A DNA stretch of 64,000 bases from Pseudophaeobacter arcticus DSM 23566 (GCF_000473205.1 NZ_AXBF01000004.1:62001-126000), one strand, 5' to 3'; numbered from the stretch's first letter, positions 1-10,287 are shown. Notes: generated by a model not told the origin, from the sequence alone. Numbers and translations are program-made.

Positions 1-1
1 T

Positions 2-3000
2 GGTCCGATGCGGGCGGGGGTCAGCTCCTTTGGCATAGGCGGCACCAATTGCCATGTGGTGCTGCAAGCGCCTGCTGCCGTGGCAGATCAGCCTGTCGCA
101 GATCAGGACCGCCCGGCGCATCTGCTACAGCTTTCGGCCCGCAGCGCCGCGGCCCTGACACAGATGGCGCAGCAGTTGGCAGATGCACTGGAGCACCCCG
201 GTGCGCCGGATCTTGCGGATGTCGCCCATACCCTGCGCTGCGGCAGAGCACCCAGGGAACAGCGGCTGAGCCTGGTTGCGTCCAGCCTGGCAGAGGCCAC
301 CGGGAAGCTGCGCCAGCCCTTACCGGCCCAGAGTGCAACACCCCGGCGGCTGGCCTTTATGTTTCCGGGGCTTGGCGATCACTACCCGGCGATGGGCTGG
401 GAGCTCTACTGCCAAGAGCCATTTTTTCGTGCCCAGATCGACCTCTGCGCCACTGAGCTGGCAAAACACCGCAGCGGCGATATCCGCGATCAGCTTTTTG
501 CCGGAAAAGACTGGACACAGGCCTGCCCCGAGAGTGTCTCGACAGGGGTGCCTGCGGCAAAGCTGGACATGCGCGCCATGCTGGGGCGCGGCGGCAAAGA
601 CACCCCGCCGGACCCGCTGGAGGATCCGGTCAATGGGCAGGCGGCAATTTTTGTCACCGAATATGCGCTGGCGCAGCTGCTGCAAAGCTGGGGGCTGCAG
701 CCCTCGGCGATGACAGGGTACAGCATTGGCGAATTTGTCGCGGCCTGTCTTGCCGGGGTCTTTACCCTGCCGGATGCCCTGCGCATCGTTGCCGCCCGCG
801 CCGCGCTGATCCGCGACCGCGCCGCTGCGGGCGGAATGCTGGCGGTGCCAATGGGCGAGGACGAACTGCTGGGGATCCTGCCCGCCACCCTGTCGCTGGC
901 CGCAGCCAATGGCCCGCGGCTGAGCGTGGTGTCGGGGCCGGACCCGGCGCTCAGCGATTTTGCCACTGGGCTGCGCGGTCAGGGGCATAGCTGTCAGAGC
1001 CTGGCAGCGGGGTTTGCCTATCACTCTGCCATGATGGCAGAGATCGTCCCGGCGCTGAGCGCGGTGATCCGCAGCGTGGCTTTGGCGCCGCCTGCCATCC
1101 CCTGTGTCTCCTGTGTGACCGGCGATTGGCTGTCGGTACAAGAGGCCACCGACCCAGAGTATTGGGCAGGGCATCTTTGCCAGACCGTCCGGTTTCGCGA
1201 TGCAGTGACGACGCTGCTGTCGCAAGACGGCATGGCGCTGGCAGAGCTGGGGCCGGGACAGTCGCTTTGCTCGCATGCGATTGCCGCGGCACCCGCCACA
1301 GGGCACAACGCATCTGTCGCCCCGATGATGCGCTGGTCCTATGCGCGACAACCGGAATATCAGACCCTGTTGCAGGGGATTGGTGCGCTCTGGTGCGCCG
1401 GGGTCGAGGTAGATCCGGCGCGGCTGATGGCGGATAGATCTGCCCGCCGCGTGCCACTGCCGAGCTACCCCTTTGCCCGTCAGCGCCACTGGATTGCGCC
1501 GCCCGCAGCGACAATTGCGCCCGAGCGTGCGGCGCGAAAACCGGTGGCGGACTGGGCCTTGGTGCCGCTGTGGAAACCGGCGCCTCTGGCCTTGGGTGCA
1601 GCACCGCCGGCAAGGGCGCATTATGTGGTGCTGATGGATGGATCTGAGGCGGCAACAGCCCTGTTGCAGGCGCTGCGTGACAAAGGCGCAAAAGCCACGG
1701 CATTTTGGCCGGATGCCAAAAGCGCCGTATCGTCCGGCGTGCTCTGCGCGCCGCTGAATGATCGCGATACCCTGGTGACGCTGATCCAATCCCTGCCAGC
1801 AGAACCGGATCTGCCGCTGCATTTTCTGCATCTTGATCTGCTCAGGGATTTTACCGGTTTTGAAACCACCCAGCGCCATGGCTATCACGCCCTCGTCGCA
1901 TTGGTGCAGGCCATCGCCGCGACCCGCCAGGAGCAGGCCCGGATTACCCTGGTCGGGACGGGGCTGGCGGACCCCGGTCAGGATGATCGTTTGCAGCCGG
2001 ACAAACGCCCGGTGCTGGGGGCCATGATGGTGGCCCCACAAGAGCGCCCCGGTCTGACCACCCAGGTTCTGGATCTGGATACAGAGGATCCAACCCGTAT
2101 TGCCAGCCTGGTTCTGGGCAATCTGGCGCCGCCCCTTGATGGCTTTCTGATCGCCTATCGCCGGGGGCGCCGCATGGTGGAAACCCAGGCGCCGCTGACC
2201 TTGCCCCAGCCCCAGACCGATGCCGAGACCGATGCCGAGACTGAGGCCGGGGTGATCCGGGCCGATGGCAGCTATGTGATCACCGGGGGTTTGGGCGGGG
2301 TTGGTCTGGTGCTGGCGCAGTCTCTGGCCTCTCGTGGCCCGGTACGGCTGGCCCTGCTCAGCCGCACTGTGCCGGACCCGCATCTGACGCTACAGCAGAT
2401 CAGGGAGCTGGACCGCGACCACCCCACTCGCCGCCGGTTCGAAGCCATCCGGGCACTGCGCAAATGCGGGGCGCAGGTGATGGTGCTGGCGGCAGATGTG
2501 GCAGATGCGACCGCCATGGAGGTGGCCTTTGAGCGGATCGAAGATCACCTTGGTCCCATTCGCGGCGTCTTTCACTGTGCCGGGGCAATTGATACCCAGA
2601 CCTTTTGCGAGCTCACCTCGGAAACCCCTGAAAACGCCGCCCGGCAGTTCCAGGCCAAGGTCTATGGCACCCAGGTGCTTGACCGGGTTTTACAGACCCG
2701 CGCAGCAGATTTCTGTGTCCTGATGTCCTCGCTGGCGTCGCAGCTTGGCGGCTTGGGGTTTTCCAGCTACGCGGCTGCAAACCTCTATCTGGATGCCTTT
2801 GCCGAGGCGCGGAACAACACGGGCGGCACCCGCTGGGTGTCGGTCAATTGGGACGCCTGGCAACTGGGTGAGGTGAAATCCGCCGTCTCAGGGTTTGGCA
2901 CCACTGTCAGCACCTACTTTATGGAGCCCGAAGCGGCCTGTGATCTATTGCTGAGGGTGCTGGCGCAACGCGAGGTGCCGCGCGTCATTGTATCCTCCGG

Positions 3001-3427
3001 CGACCTGGAGCAACGCCGGGCCCAATGGGTCGAGCGCCGGAATGTACCGGTGTTGGAACGCCAGGCCCGGCAGGATACACCCGTTGATCTGGCGCGGGCG
3101 CAGACGCCAACCCAGGAGGTTCTGGTGGAGATCTGGCAAGACCTCTTTGCGCTTGAACCCATCGGCATTCACGAAAATTTCTTTGCGCTTGGGGGGCATT
3201 CGCTGTTGGCGACCCAGCTAAATGCCCGGATCGCCAGCCGGTTGGGGGCGGATCTGTCGCTGGCTGCGGTGCTGAACGCGCCCAGCATTGCTGAACTGGC
3301 CGACAAGATCGACAGCACCGCGCTGGAGGCCGCAGATCCACAGCTTCTGGATGGTTTGCTGAGCGAGCTGGAAGAGCTGAGCGACGAGGATTTACAGGCG
3401 CTGCTGGCGCAGGAGGGCTCTGCATGA
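2..3427 (+). CDS. Type I polyketide synthase module, 3' part (KS tail-AT-KR-ACP)
   Basis: The frame is open at the left window edge, so only the C-terminal ~1,140 residues are visible. They begin in the ketosynthase tail (SSFGIGGTNCHVVL). An acyltransferase follows from about residue 115 (FPGLGDHYP), with nucleophile motif GYSIGE near 240 and AYHSAMM where family members carry the specificity motif. A ketoreductase starts near 755 (NADPH loop GGLGGVGL; SSYAAAN holds the catalytic Tyr/Asn) and an acyl carrier protein lies near 1060 (LGGHSLLATQL; Ser carries phosphopantetheine). No DH, ER or TE is visible. By family logic it adds one extender unit and reduces the beta-keto group. The last codons overlap the NRPS start by 4 nt (ATGA), so the two are co-translated. 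Starter and extender specificity cannot be read here. Confidence 0.93.
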   Translation, partial: GPMRAGVSSFGIGGTNCHVVLQAPAAVADQPVADQDRPAHLLQLSARSAAALTQMAQQLADALEHPGAPDLADVAHTLRCGRAPREQRLSLVASSLAEATGKLRQPLPAQSATPRRLAFMFPGLGDHYPAMGWELYCQEPFFRAQIDLCATELAKHRSGDIRDQLFAGKDWTQACPESVSTGVPAAKLDMRAMLGRGGKDTPPDPLEDPVNGQAAIFVTEYALAQLLQSWGLQPSAMTGYSIGEFVAACLAGVFTLPDALRIVAARAALIRDRAAAGGMLAVPMGEDELLGILPATLSLAAANGPRLSVVSGPDPALSDFATGLRGQGHSCQSLAAGFAYHSAMMAEIVPALSAVIRSVALAPPAIPCVSCVTGDWLSVQEATDPEYWAGHLCQTVRFRDAVTTLLSQDGMALAELGPGQSLCSHAIAAAPATGHNASVAPMMRWSYARQPEYQTLLQGIGALWCAGVEVDPARLMADRSARRVPLPSYPFARQRHWIAPPAATIAPERAARKPVADWALVPLWKPAPLALGAAPPARAHYVVLMDGSEAATALLQALRDKGAKATAFWPDAKSAVSSGVLCAPLNDRDTLVTLIQSLPAEPDLPLHFLHLDLLRDFTGFETTQRHGYHALVALVQAIAATRQEQARITLVGTGLADPGQDDRLQPDKRPVLGAMMVAPQERPGLTTQVLDLDTEDPTRIASLVLGNLAPPLDGFLIAYRRGRRMVETQAPLTLPQPQTDAETDAETEAGVIRADGSYVITGGLGGVGLVLAQSLASRGPVRLALLSRTVPDPHLTLQQIRELDRDHPTRRRFEAIRALRKCGAQVMVLAADVADATAMEVAFERIEDHLGPIRGVFHCAGAIDTQTFCELTSETPENAARQFQAKVYGTQVLDRVLQTRAADFCVLMSSLASQLGGLGFSSYAAANLYLDAFAEARNNTGGTRWVSVNWDAWQLGEVKSAVSGFGTTVSTYFMEPEAACDLLLRVLAQREVPRVIVSSGDLEQRRAQWVERRNVPVLERQARQDTPVDLARAQTPTQEVLVEIWQDLFALEPIGIHENFFALGGHSLLATQLNARIASRLGADLSLAAVLNAPSIAELADKIDSTALEAADPQLLDGLLSELEELSDEDLQALLAQEGSA

Positions 3428-6400
3428 GTGATCTGAAACTGCGGCTGGAAGATCTGACACCAGCCCAGCGGGCGCTTTTGCTGCAGCGTCTGGCGAAACG
3501 CGAGGCGGTCAAAACGGTGGTGCCCGCCGATCCTGCGGACCTGTCCTTTGCACAAGAGCGCTGGCTGTTTCAGGATCAGTTGTCACCAGCGGACCCGGCG
3601 CATGTCATTCCCGGCGCTTTGCGGTTGCGGGGCAAACTGAACAGGGCGGCACTGCAGCAGGCGCTGCAGCTGATCTATGACCGTCACGCGCCCCTGCGTC
3701 TGAACTTTGCCAATAAAACGGGGAACGCCCGCGCCCAGCAACGCCCCAGCCGCAAGATGCAACTGATTGATCTTGATCTGGCGGCTGCCGATCGTCTGGC
3801 GGACCCGGCGGGTGATGCCGACGATATCTCTGCTCACCCGGCCTATGTTGCCAGCGTGCAGACCGGGTTTGATCTGTCACAGGACCAGTTGATCCGGGTT
3901 GAGCTTGGCCAGTTGGGGCCCGAGGATCACCTGCTGATCTTTGCCATGCATCACATCATTAGCGACGGCTGGTCACTGGATCTTTTCCTGCGTGAGCTGG
4001 CCACCGGCTATCAGGCCTTCAGCACGAACCGCCGTCCCGATCTGCCAGAGTTGACCGCCCATTACAGCGATTATGTGGCCTGGCAAAAGCAGCGATTGTC
4101 TGGAGCTGCGCTGGACAAAAGCCTGTCCTATTGGGGGGATCAGTTGGCCGAGGCGCCACGGCCAACCAACCTGAGCCCCGATTTACCCAGCTGTTCCCAC
4201 CCGCCAGAGGCCGCGCGCGATCTCACCGGGGCCACAGTAGAGACCAGCCTGTCGGGCGATCTGGTGGCGCAGCTGACCGCGCTTGGCCAGTCGATGGGCT
4301 GTTCCTTGTTCACCACGCTTTTGACCGGGTATTTCCTGCTTCTGTCGCGGCTGACAGGTCAGACGGACATGGTTATCGGCACCCCGGTCAGCGGGCGGCT
4401 GCGCGAAGAATATGAACCCCTGATGGGTCTTTTCCTCAATACGCTGGCGCTGCGGGCACAGATTGATCCCGCAATGGACAGCAAGACGGCGCTGGGGCTG
4501 GTGAACCGCGTGGTTCTGGAGGGGCTGGAGCATCATGAGCTGCCCTTTGACCGGGTGGTCCAGGCGGTGGCTCCGGCCCGCAACGCGCAGGACCATCCGC
4601 TGTTTGAGATGATGTTCAACTTCACCCCCAGCCCGCCGCGAGATTTTGAGATGGCTGGGCTGCGCGCCGAATTCCTGGCCCCGCCCAACCATTCCAGCGC
4701 CTTTTCGTCGGAGCTGTATATCACCCAGTGGGACGGGCGGTTGGAGCTGCGGCTGGCCTATCAGGTGGCGCGCTACGCGCGGCAGCGGATGCAGGAGTTT
4801 CTGCAGCAATACACAGTGGTGCTGGGCCAGATGGTTGCAGACAGCGGCCGGGCAGTGGCTGATTTTGACCTGCGCGGCGATGTGGCATGCAGCCAAGGGG
4901 AGGGGGCAAACCCTTGCAAAAATCTCCCCGATCAAGTGGCAGTCACGCGTCAAATTGCCAGTTGGGCCAGCCAAACCCCACAGGCGGTAGCAGTGGAATG
5001 GGAGGGGGGATCCCTTAGTTATCAGGCATTTGCAATCCAGATGCAGGCCATCGCGGCGGATCTCGCCAGTAGCGGCGCGGCGCTGGGAGAAACCATTGCA
5101 ATCTTTGCGCCGCCAGGGGTGGTGCAGGTTCTGGCCATGGCGGCGGTTCTGGAGTTTGGCGGCGTGCTGATGACCCTGGACCCGGATCTGCCCGCTGATC
5201 GCCGGGCGGTGATGCTGGCGCAGGGGCGGGTTGCGCGCATCCTGCATGGCGGCGGCCTGACCCCATCGCAGATGGATTGGCTGCAGGGGCTTGATCTGCC
5301 GAGTCTTGCCGTGACCAAAGGGGGCGCCGAACCAGAGGCGCCGCCCTTTGCTGCTGATCGCTTTTCACCTCGAAACGGCCCCCGTGACCCGGCCTATCTG
5401 GTTTTCACTTCCGGCTCGACCGGCACGCCCAAGGCCGTTCTGGGCACGGCCGACGGGTTGGCGCATTTCCTCAGCTGGCAGCGTGATCGGTTTGCCATTG
5501 GCCCCGGTGATCGGGCGGCACAGTTCACGGGCCTGTCGTTTGATGTCCTGCTACGGGATGTCTTTGCGCCTCTGGTGTCGGGTGCAACGCTGGTGATCCC
5601 TCCGGCGCATATCGGGCCCGCCCGGGTTGGCGCACTGGACTGGATGGACAGCGCCAAAATCACACTGGTGCATAGCGTTCCTTCGATCTTGCAAAGCTGG
5701 CTGCTGACCGACCGTTCTGGGCCGCATCTGTCGCGGCTGCGGCTTGGCTTTATCGCAGGCGAGCCCTTTGACGCGGCATTGCTGCACCGGTGGCAGCAGC
5801 GCTTTGGTCAGGGCACCAGACTGATAAACCTCTATGGGCCGACCGAGACAACATTGGCCAAATTTGCCTATGAGCTGCGGCCTACCGCCTTTGAGGGGGG
5901 GCAGCCTGTTGGCCATGCCCTGCCGCAGACCCAGGCCCTGATACTGACGGCGAAGGGCAAACCGGCAGCAACAGGGGAGATGGGGCAGATCGCCATTTCC
6001 ACCCCCTATAGATCCCTGGGCTATATCAACGATCCAGACCTGACAGAGGCGCGGTTTGTCCCCTGTTCCCATTTGGCTGGCCCCGCGGGCGGGGAGGATG
6101 ACATTGTCTATCTGACCGGCGATCTGGGCTGGCTGGATCCGGCGGGGCTGCTGCATCTGGCGGGCAGGATAGATGATCAGGTTAAAATCCGTGGTATGCG
6201 CGTGGAACCGGGTGAGGTTGCGGCGCTGTTGCAGCAACACCCGGGCGTTGCCGCCAGTGCGGTGGTCGCGCGCCGCAGCCCAGCGGGTGAAATGGAGTTG
6301 GACGCCTATTATGTAGCGCTACCCGATGTTCGGGCAGATGTGCGGGTTTCGGAGGGGCAGATGCAGGCGCAGTTGCGCAGCTACCTGCGGGCACGCCTGC

Positions 6401-7584
6401 CGACCGCGCTGCTGCCCAATGGGCCCATGCAGTTGGCAGAGCTGCCGCTGACGCCCAATCACAAATTGGACCGCCGCCGCCTGCCAGCGATTGCAGCAGC
6501 GCAGGAAGGTTCGGCCGGGCAAGCCCCCCGCACTGCAGTTGAGACGCAGATGTTGCAGATCTGGGAAGAGGTCCTGGGGAAGTCAGGTTTTGGGGTCACC
6601 GATGATTTCTTTGATATCGGAGGGCACTCGCTGCTGGCGCTGCGGCTGGTGCTGTTGATTGAACAGCGCATGGGGGTCAAAATCCCCCTTGCTGAATTGT
6701 TCAAATCCGCCACCGTCGCCCATCTGGCGCAGGTGGCCCACAGCAAGACGGCTGATGATGGTTTGGTGCCGCTTTGGCTGCGTGGTGAGGGGCCGCCGCT
6801 GTGGTTGGTGCATACCGGCGGCGGCATGCTGTGGAACTATCAACCTTTGGTGCAGGCTCTGGCGCCGGAGTTTCCGGTCTACGGGTTTGAGGCCCGGGGG
6901 TTGTTTGACGGGGCCGCGCCACAGGACAGTATCGCTGACATGGCGGCGCTGTTTATTGCCAATATGCGCCGCCGCCAGCCTGAGGGGCCCTATCGGCTGG
7001 CGGGGCATTCCTTTGGTGGTGTTGTTGCCTGGGAAATGGCCTGTCAATTGCAGGCTGCGGGCGTCGAGGTGGCTGGGCTATGCCTCTTTGACAGCAGCTT
7101 AACCCGTCCGGACGACGCCTGGCATGGGCGCCAGCCAAAGACGCGCGTTGCGGCACGGGATCTGGTGGCGGCGGTTCAGGTCTTTGCCCGTTTCACCGAC
7201 AGCCAGATGGCGTTGGATGAAGCCACGCTCGCCAGGCTTTCTGTGACAGAGCAGTTGGAGCAGGCGGCAGAACTCATGGCCTCCAGCATTGGCTCGCACC
7301 AGGCGGCGCGGCAAATGGTGGAGGGGTTGTTGCGGATTTCAAACAGCCACCGCGCGGCACGGCTGGCCTATAGCCCCGCGTCACATAGCGCCCCGGTGGT
7401 GTTGTTTCAGGCCGCACAAAGCGATCTGGAAAAGGACGACCTGAGCGGTCAGCCCTGGCGAGACATCGCAAGCGGTGCCTTTGAGACACAGATCGTGCCC
7501 GGCGATCACGTCACCATGATGGCGCCGCCACATGTCGCGAGCCTGGCCAAAGCCTTGCAAAAAGTTCTTGAGCAACAGGGGTAA
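3424..7584 (+). CDS. Single-module nonribosomal peptide synthetase (C-A-PCP-TE)
   Basis: This 1,386-residue enzyme starts with a condensation domain (HHIISDGWS near residue 176). An adenylation domain follows from about 510 to 1000 (P-loop FTSGSTGTPKA, NLYGPTETT, late motif GRIDDQVKIRG). A carrier domain (DIGGHSLLALRL near 1060) and a type I thioesterase (GHSFGG, Ser near 1195) complete it. The expected chemistry is to activate one amino acid, condense it with the acyl chain from the upstream PKS carrier, and release the product by hydrolysis or cyclisation. My hand alignment to GrsA gives a specificity pocket of roughly D-V-R-H-F-A-L-L-A-K, which I do not recognise. It overlaps the PKS stop by 4 nt and is the last gene of the unit; the next gene is convergent. 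Confidence 0.95.
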   Translation: MSDLKLRLEDLTPAQRALLLQRLAKREAVKTVVPADPADLSFAQERWLFQDQLSPADPAHVIPGALRLRGKLNRAALQQALQLIYDRHAPLRLNFANKTGNARAQQRPSRKMQLIDLDLAAADRLADPAGDADDISAHPAYVASVQTGFDLSQDQLIRVELGQLGPEDHLLIFAMHHIISDGWSLDLFLRELATGYQAFSTNRRPDLPELTAHYSDYVAWQKQRLSGAALDKSLSYWGDQLAEAPRPTNLSPDLPSCSHPPEAARDLTGATVETSLSGDLVAQLTALGQSMGCSLFTTLLTGYFLLLSRLTGQTDMVIGTPVSGRLREEYEPLMGLFLNTLALRAQIDPAMDSKTALGLVNRVVLEGLEHHELPFDRVVQAVAPARNAQDHPLFEMMFNFTPSPPRDFEMAGLRAEFLAPPNHSSAFSSELYITQWDGRLELRLAYQVARYARQRMQEFLQQYTVVLGQMVADSGRAVADFDLRGDVACSQGEGANPCKNLPDQVAVTRQIASWASQTPQAVAVEWEGGSLSYQAFAIQMQAIAADLASSGAALGETIAIFAPPGVVQVLAMAAVLEFGGVLMTLDPDLPADRRAVMLAQGRVARILHGGGLTPSQMDWLQGLDLPSLAVTKGGAEPEAPPFAADRFSPRNGPRDPAYLVFTSGSTGTPKAVLGTADGLAHFLSWQRDRFAIGPGDRAAQFTGLSFDVLLRDVFAPLVSGATLVIPPAHIGPARVGALDWMDSAKITLVHSVPSILQSWLLTDRSGPHLSRLRLGFIAGEPFDAALLHRWQQRFGQGTRLINLYGPTETTLAKFAYELRPTAFEGGQPVGHALPQTQALILTAKGKPAATGEMGQIAISTPYRSLGYINDPDLTEARFVPCSHLAGPAGGEDDIVYLTGDLGWLDPAGLLHLAGRIDDQVKIRGMRVEPGEVAALLQQHPGVAASAVVARRSPAGEMELDAYYVALPDVRADVRVSEGQMQAQLRSYLRARLPTALLPNGPMQLAELPLTPNHKLDRRRLPAIAAAQEGSAGQAPRTAVETQMLQIWEEVLGKSGFGVTDDFFDIGGHSLLALRLVLLIEQRMGVKIPLAELFKSATVAHLAQVAHSKTADDGLVPLWLRGEGPPLWLVHTGGGMLWNYQPLVQALAPEFPVYGFEARGLFDGAAPQDSIADMAALFIANMRRRQPEGPYRLAGHSFGGVVAWEMACQLQAAGVEVAGLCLFDSSLTRPDDAWHGRQPKTRVAARDLVAAVQVFARFTDSQMALDEATLARLSVTEQLEQAAELMASSIGSHQAARQMVEGLLRISNSHRAARLAYSPASHSAPVVLFQAAQSDLEKDDLSGQPWRDIASGAFETQIVPGDHVTMMAPPHVASLAKALQKVLEQQG

Positions 7585-7614
7585 GTTCCGTCAGCCGGGG
7601 AAGGCCGGGAAAGA

Positions 7615-9330
7615 TCAGTCAAAGATCTCTGGCAGCATGCGCCCGGTGGTCCCCGAGGGCAGCCGCGTGCGGGCATAGGCGGCAATTGTGGGCGCCACAT
7701 CAACGGTTTGCACTTTGCGATAGACCGTCTGGGGATTGATCCCAGGCCCCATAAAGAACACCGGAACATGCCGGTCATAGGCATAGGGAGAACCGTGTTG
7801 CGACGCCCCCGCCAATGGATCGGGGTCTTTCATGAACCAGCCGGGTGACAGGATCGGGTACAGATCCCCAGACCGGGAGGGCAGGAAATTTGCCGTCACC
7901 GCCCGGCCCAGATGGGTGTCGGGCAGGTCGCCCTGGGCGATGCGGTCGTTTTCAAAAACCCAGGCCAGCCCGGGCAGGCTGCGCAGGCTGGCGACAATCA
8001 GCGCCTCGGCCTCAGCCGGGTCGGCTCCGGCGGCCAGCAACAGGGGGTGATCGAGATAGATCCAGGGAGAGGTGTAGCTGCTGATGGGGTCCGTGATGCC
8101 ATGAGCCGCCTTGAAGTTTTGCACTGCCGCCGTTTGTTCAACCTCGGCATAGTCAAACAGCTGCACATTGGTGCGCAGTCGCGCGTTCATGTAGCCAGGC
8201 ACCTCGGTGGCGCCGTGATCGGCAGAAAGCACCACCAGGGTATTGCCCAGCCCCACCTCGTGGTCGAGATGGTTGAAAAACGCCCCCAGTTGCGCATCCA
8301 ACCGTTTGAGGTTGTCCTCTGCTTCCAACGAAGAGGGGCCAAAGGCATGGCCAATATAGTCGACGGAGTTCAGGCTGATAGCCAGATAATCCGTCACCGC
8401 ATCCGCCCCCAGCTGTTCCCCGGCGATCAGCGCCCTGGCAAAGCTGAGGGTCAGCTCATCCGCTGCCGGTGAGGTCTGCAGGAAGGCCTGAAAGAAGATA
8501 TTTGCGGGATCCGGGAAAAGATGGTCAGCAAAGACGATGCCCCAACCTGGATAGTTTTTTTCCCAGGGTTGGTCATCATAGTCTGCAAAGGCATAGTCTG
8601 TTTCGGGGTGCAGCAGCTCCCAGCCCGACCCGGCATAGGCGGCCGGCAGCTGCAGGTTGGTCCAGTCGCGCATCCAGCCTGGATAGTCTTCGACGTAGAA
8701 TATTGAGCTGAGAAAGGTGGATGCTTCGGTATTGTACCAATAGGCGGTGCCTGCATGGCCGGTTGCGCCAATGGCGGCACGGTCTTTCATGGAAACCCCA
8801 AAGACCTTGGCCGCGGCGCCGCGCGACAGGCGAATTTCATCGCCAATTGTTGTGACCAGCAAATCCCGCGGTGACCGGCCGTCCTGCGATGACGACAGGC
8901 TGCCATCGGGATAAAGCAGGGGCGAGGTGGCATCCTGGGTTGCAAAGTGCAGCGCATCCGAGACATCCAGAACGATGCTCTGACTGTTACTGCCCTGTGC
9001 AACCTGCACCGGGATTGGAAGCTGGGAATCGAGGTAGTTGTTGCCAATCAACCCATGCACCGCCGGGTCGGCTCCTGTTGACAGGGTGGTATGCCCAACA
9101 ACGGTTTCCGTATTGGCATGGCGGTGTTCTGCATTCCTGAACCAGACGCCATTGGCCATGAGACGTTGAAACCCGCTGCCGGGGGCGGCTGTTGCAAAGC
9201 GCTCCATCAGATCCGCGCGGAGCTGGTCTACGGTAATCTGAACAATGAGTTTTGGAGGCAGCTCGCGCCCCTGGGCGGAGAGCAGAGTTGATGTAACCAG
9301 CAGGCCAGAAACCAAAAGTAAGAGGCGCAT
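7615..9330 (-). CDS. Secreted PafA-like alkaline phosphatase / type I phosphodiesterase family protein
   Basis: The start at 9330 is chosen because it gives a clean signal peptide (MRLLLLVSGLLVTSTLLSAQ); an upstream in-frame extension is polar and implausible. The mature protein of about 550 residues carries the N-terminal metal Asp in QITVDQLRADL, the nucleophile region NTETVVGHTTLSTG (a Thr nucleophile as in PafA), and metal ligands in VLSADHGATEVPG. The family hydrolyses phosphomonoesters, or diesters, in the periplasm or outside the cell. It is convergent with the NRPS gene (30 nt apart), so a role in the biosynthetic cluster is not implied. I see no Pho box. Confidence 0.85.
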   Translation of the reverse strand: MRLLLLVSGLLVTSTLLSAQGRELPPKLIVQITVDQLRADLMERFATAAPGSGFQRLMANGVWFRNAEHRHANTETVVGHTTLSTGADPAVHGLIGNNYLDSQLPIPVQVAQGSNSQSIVLDVSDALHFATQDATSPLLYPDGSLSSSQDGRSPRDLLVTTIGDEIRLSRGAAAKVFGVSMKDRAAIGATGHAGTAYWYNTEASTFLSSIFYVEDYPGWMRDWTNLQLPAAYAGSGWELLHPETDYAFADYDDQPWEKNYPGWGIVFADHLFPDPANIFFQAFLQTSPAADELTLSFARALIAGEQLGADAVTDYLAISLNSVDYIGHAFGPSSLEAEDNLKRLDAQLGAFFNHLDHEVGLGNTLVVLSADHGATEVPGYMNARLRTNVQLFDYAEVEQTAAVQNFKAAHGITDPISSYTSPWIYLDHPLLLAAGADPAEAEALIVASLRSLPGLAWVFENDRIAQGDLPDTHLGRAVTANFLPSRSGDLYPILSPGWFMKDPDPLAGASQHGSPYAYDRHVPVFFMGPGINPQTVYRKVQTVDVAPTIAAYARTRLPSGTTGRMLPEIFD

Positions 9331-9483
9331 AGCTTTTCCAATCAAAACGGATCCCAGGCATGTGGCACAAGATACCTCAATGCGTGTATATGAAACACTC
9401 AAACACGTCAAAGCGGCATTTTGGGTTGCCTGCAACTGTTGTGGGTGAGCTTGGCTCGGATTCCGAGGGCTGCGAACCGCCTC

Positions 9484-9559
9484 GAGGCTGCCCAGTAAGA
9501 GGCTGCCCAGTAACTTGGCAATGCCCGGTCCAGCAGCTTTTGGACCAGCAGCTTTTGGA
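9484..9559. repeat. Two adjacent 15-bp tandem duplications
   Basis: GAGGCTGCCCAGTAA is repeated back to back at 9484-9498 and 9499-9513. CCAGCAGCTTTTGGA is repeated at 9530-9544 and 9545-9559. Both lie in the non-coding gap between the phosphatase start and the BON gene and are probably slippage products. Confidence 0.9.
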
Positions 9560-9639
9560 ACGGTCGTTGCGAGCCGTCAATGCCAGTGGGCGTTTGCAAA
9601 AGTACCTTCCTTGATGTGGTTTGCATGATGGAGGAAGAA

Positions 9640-10287
9640 ATGACTGACAAGCAACTGCGACTGGACATTATCGACGAGCTTGATTTCGAGCCAAGCATTG
9701 ATGCTGCCGACATTGGCGTGGCAGTCGATCAGGCTGTCGCAACGCTGACAGGGCATGTCCGCAGCTACAGCGACAAGATCACGACTCTGGGCATCGTTGA
9801 AACCGTCGTGGGCGTCCGTGCGATCGCCGACGAAATTGAGGTCCGGCCAATTGGCGCTCATATCACCGCTGACGATGAGATCGCAAAACGCGTCGCCAAT
9901 TCGCTGAACTGGAACACATCGGTACCGGAAGGCAATATCCATGTCACCGTCGCCAAGGGCCGAGTCACCCTCGAGGGCGATGTGGAATGGCGATTTCAGG
10001 CTGATGCCGCAGAACGGGCCATCGGTCGGTTGACGGGCGTCACTGGTATCAACAACCATCTCAAGGTCCGTCCGTCCGTAAAGGTTTCGGACATATCGGA
10101 GCGGATCAAGAAGACCCTCGTGCGCGATGCGGAACTTGATGCCTCGGGAATCCGGGTGGCGGTTCATGACGGGACCGTAACGCTTGAGGGGAAAGTCCGC
10201 TATCTGGGTGAACGCAAGAGCGCGGAGCGCGCGGCCTGGGCGGCCCCCGGGGTGACGAACGTCGTTGATCATCTGGCGGTGCAGTGA
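9640..10287 (+). CDS. BON-domain protein (three BON repeats)
   Basis: The 215-residue protein starts at 9640 behind a good ribosome site (GGAGG, 5 nt spacing) and has no signal peptide. Three repeats of about 65 residues each contain the BON core (hydrophobic strand, Gly, valine-rich strand), for example VATLTGHVRSYSDK, VTLEGDVEWRFQAD and VTLEGKVRYLGERK. BON domains are thought to contact phospholipid or other ligands and are typical of OsmY-type stress proteins; lacking a leader, this one is likely cytoplasmic. It is the first gene of the stress island that continues to 22.7 kb. The function of the individual protein is not established. Confidence 0.85.
   Translation: MTDKQLRLDIIDELDFEPSIDAADIGVAVDQAVATLTGHVRSYSDKITTLGIVETVVGVRAIADEIEVRPIGAHITADDEIAKRVANSLNWNTSVPEGNIHVTVAKGRVTLEGDVEWRFQADAAERAIGRLTGVTGINNHLKVRPSVKVSDISERIKKTLVRDAELDASGIRVAVHDGTVTLEGKVRYLGERKSAERAAWAAPGVTNVVDHLAVQ

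Noticed and set aside
320..2383. Long antisense reading frame opposite the PKS gene
   Set aside because: High-GC shadow frame with no family character; the plus strand encodes AT and KR domains throughout.
7585..7614. Terminator between NRPS and phosphatase genes
   Set aside because: Only a weak CCGG pairing without a T-run on either strand.
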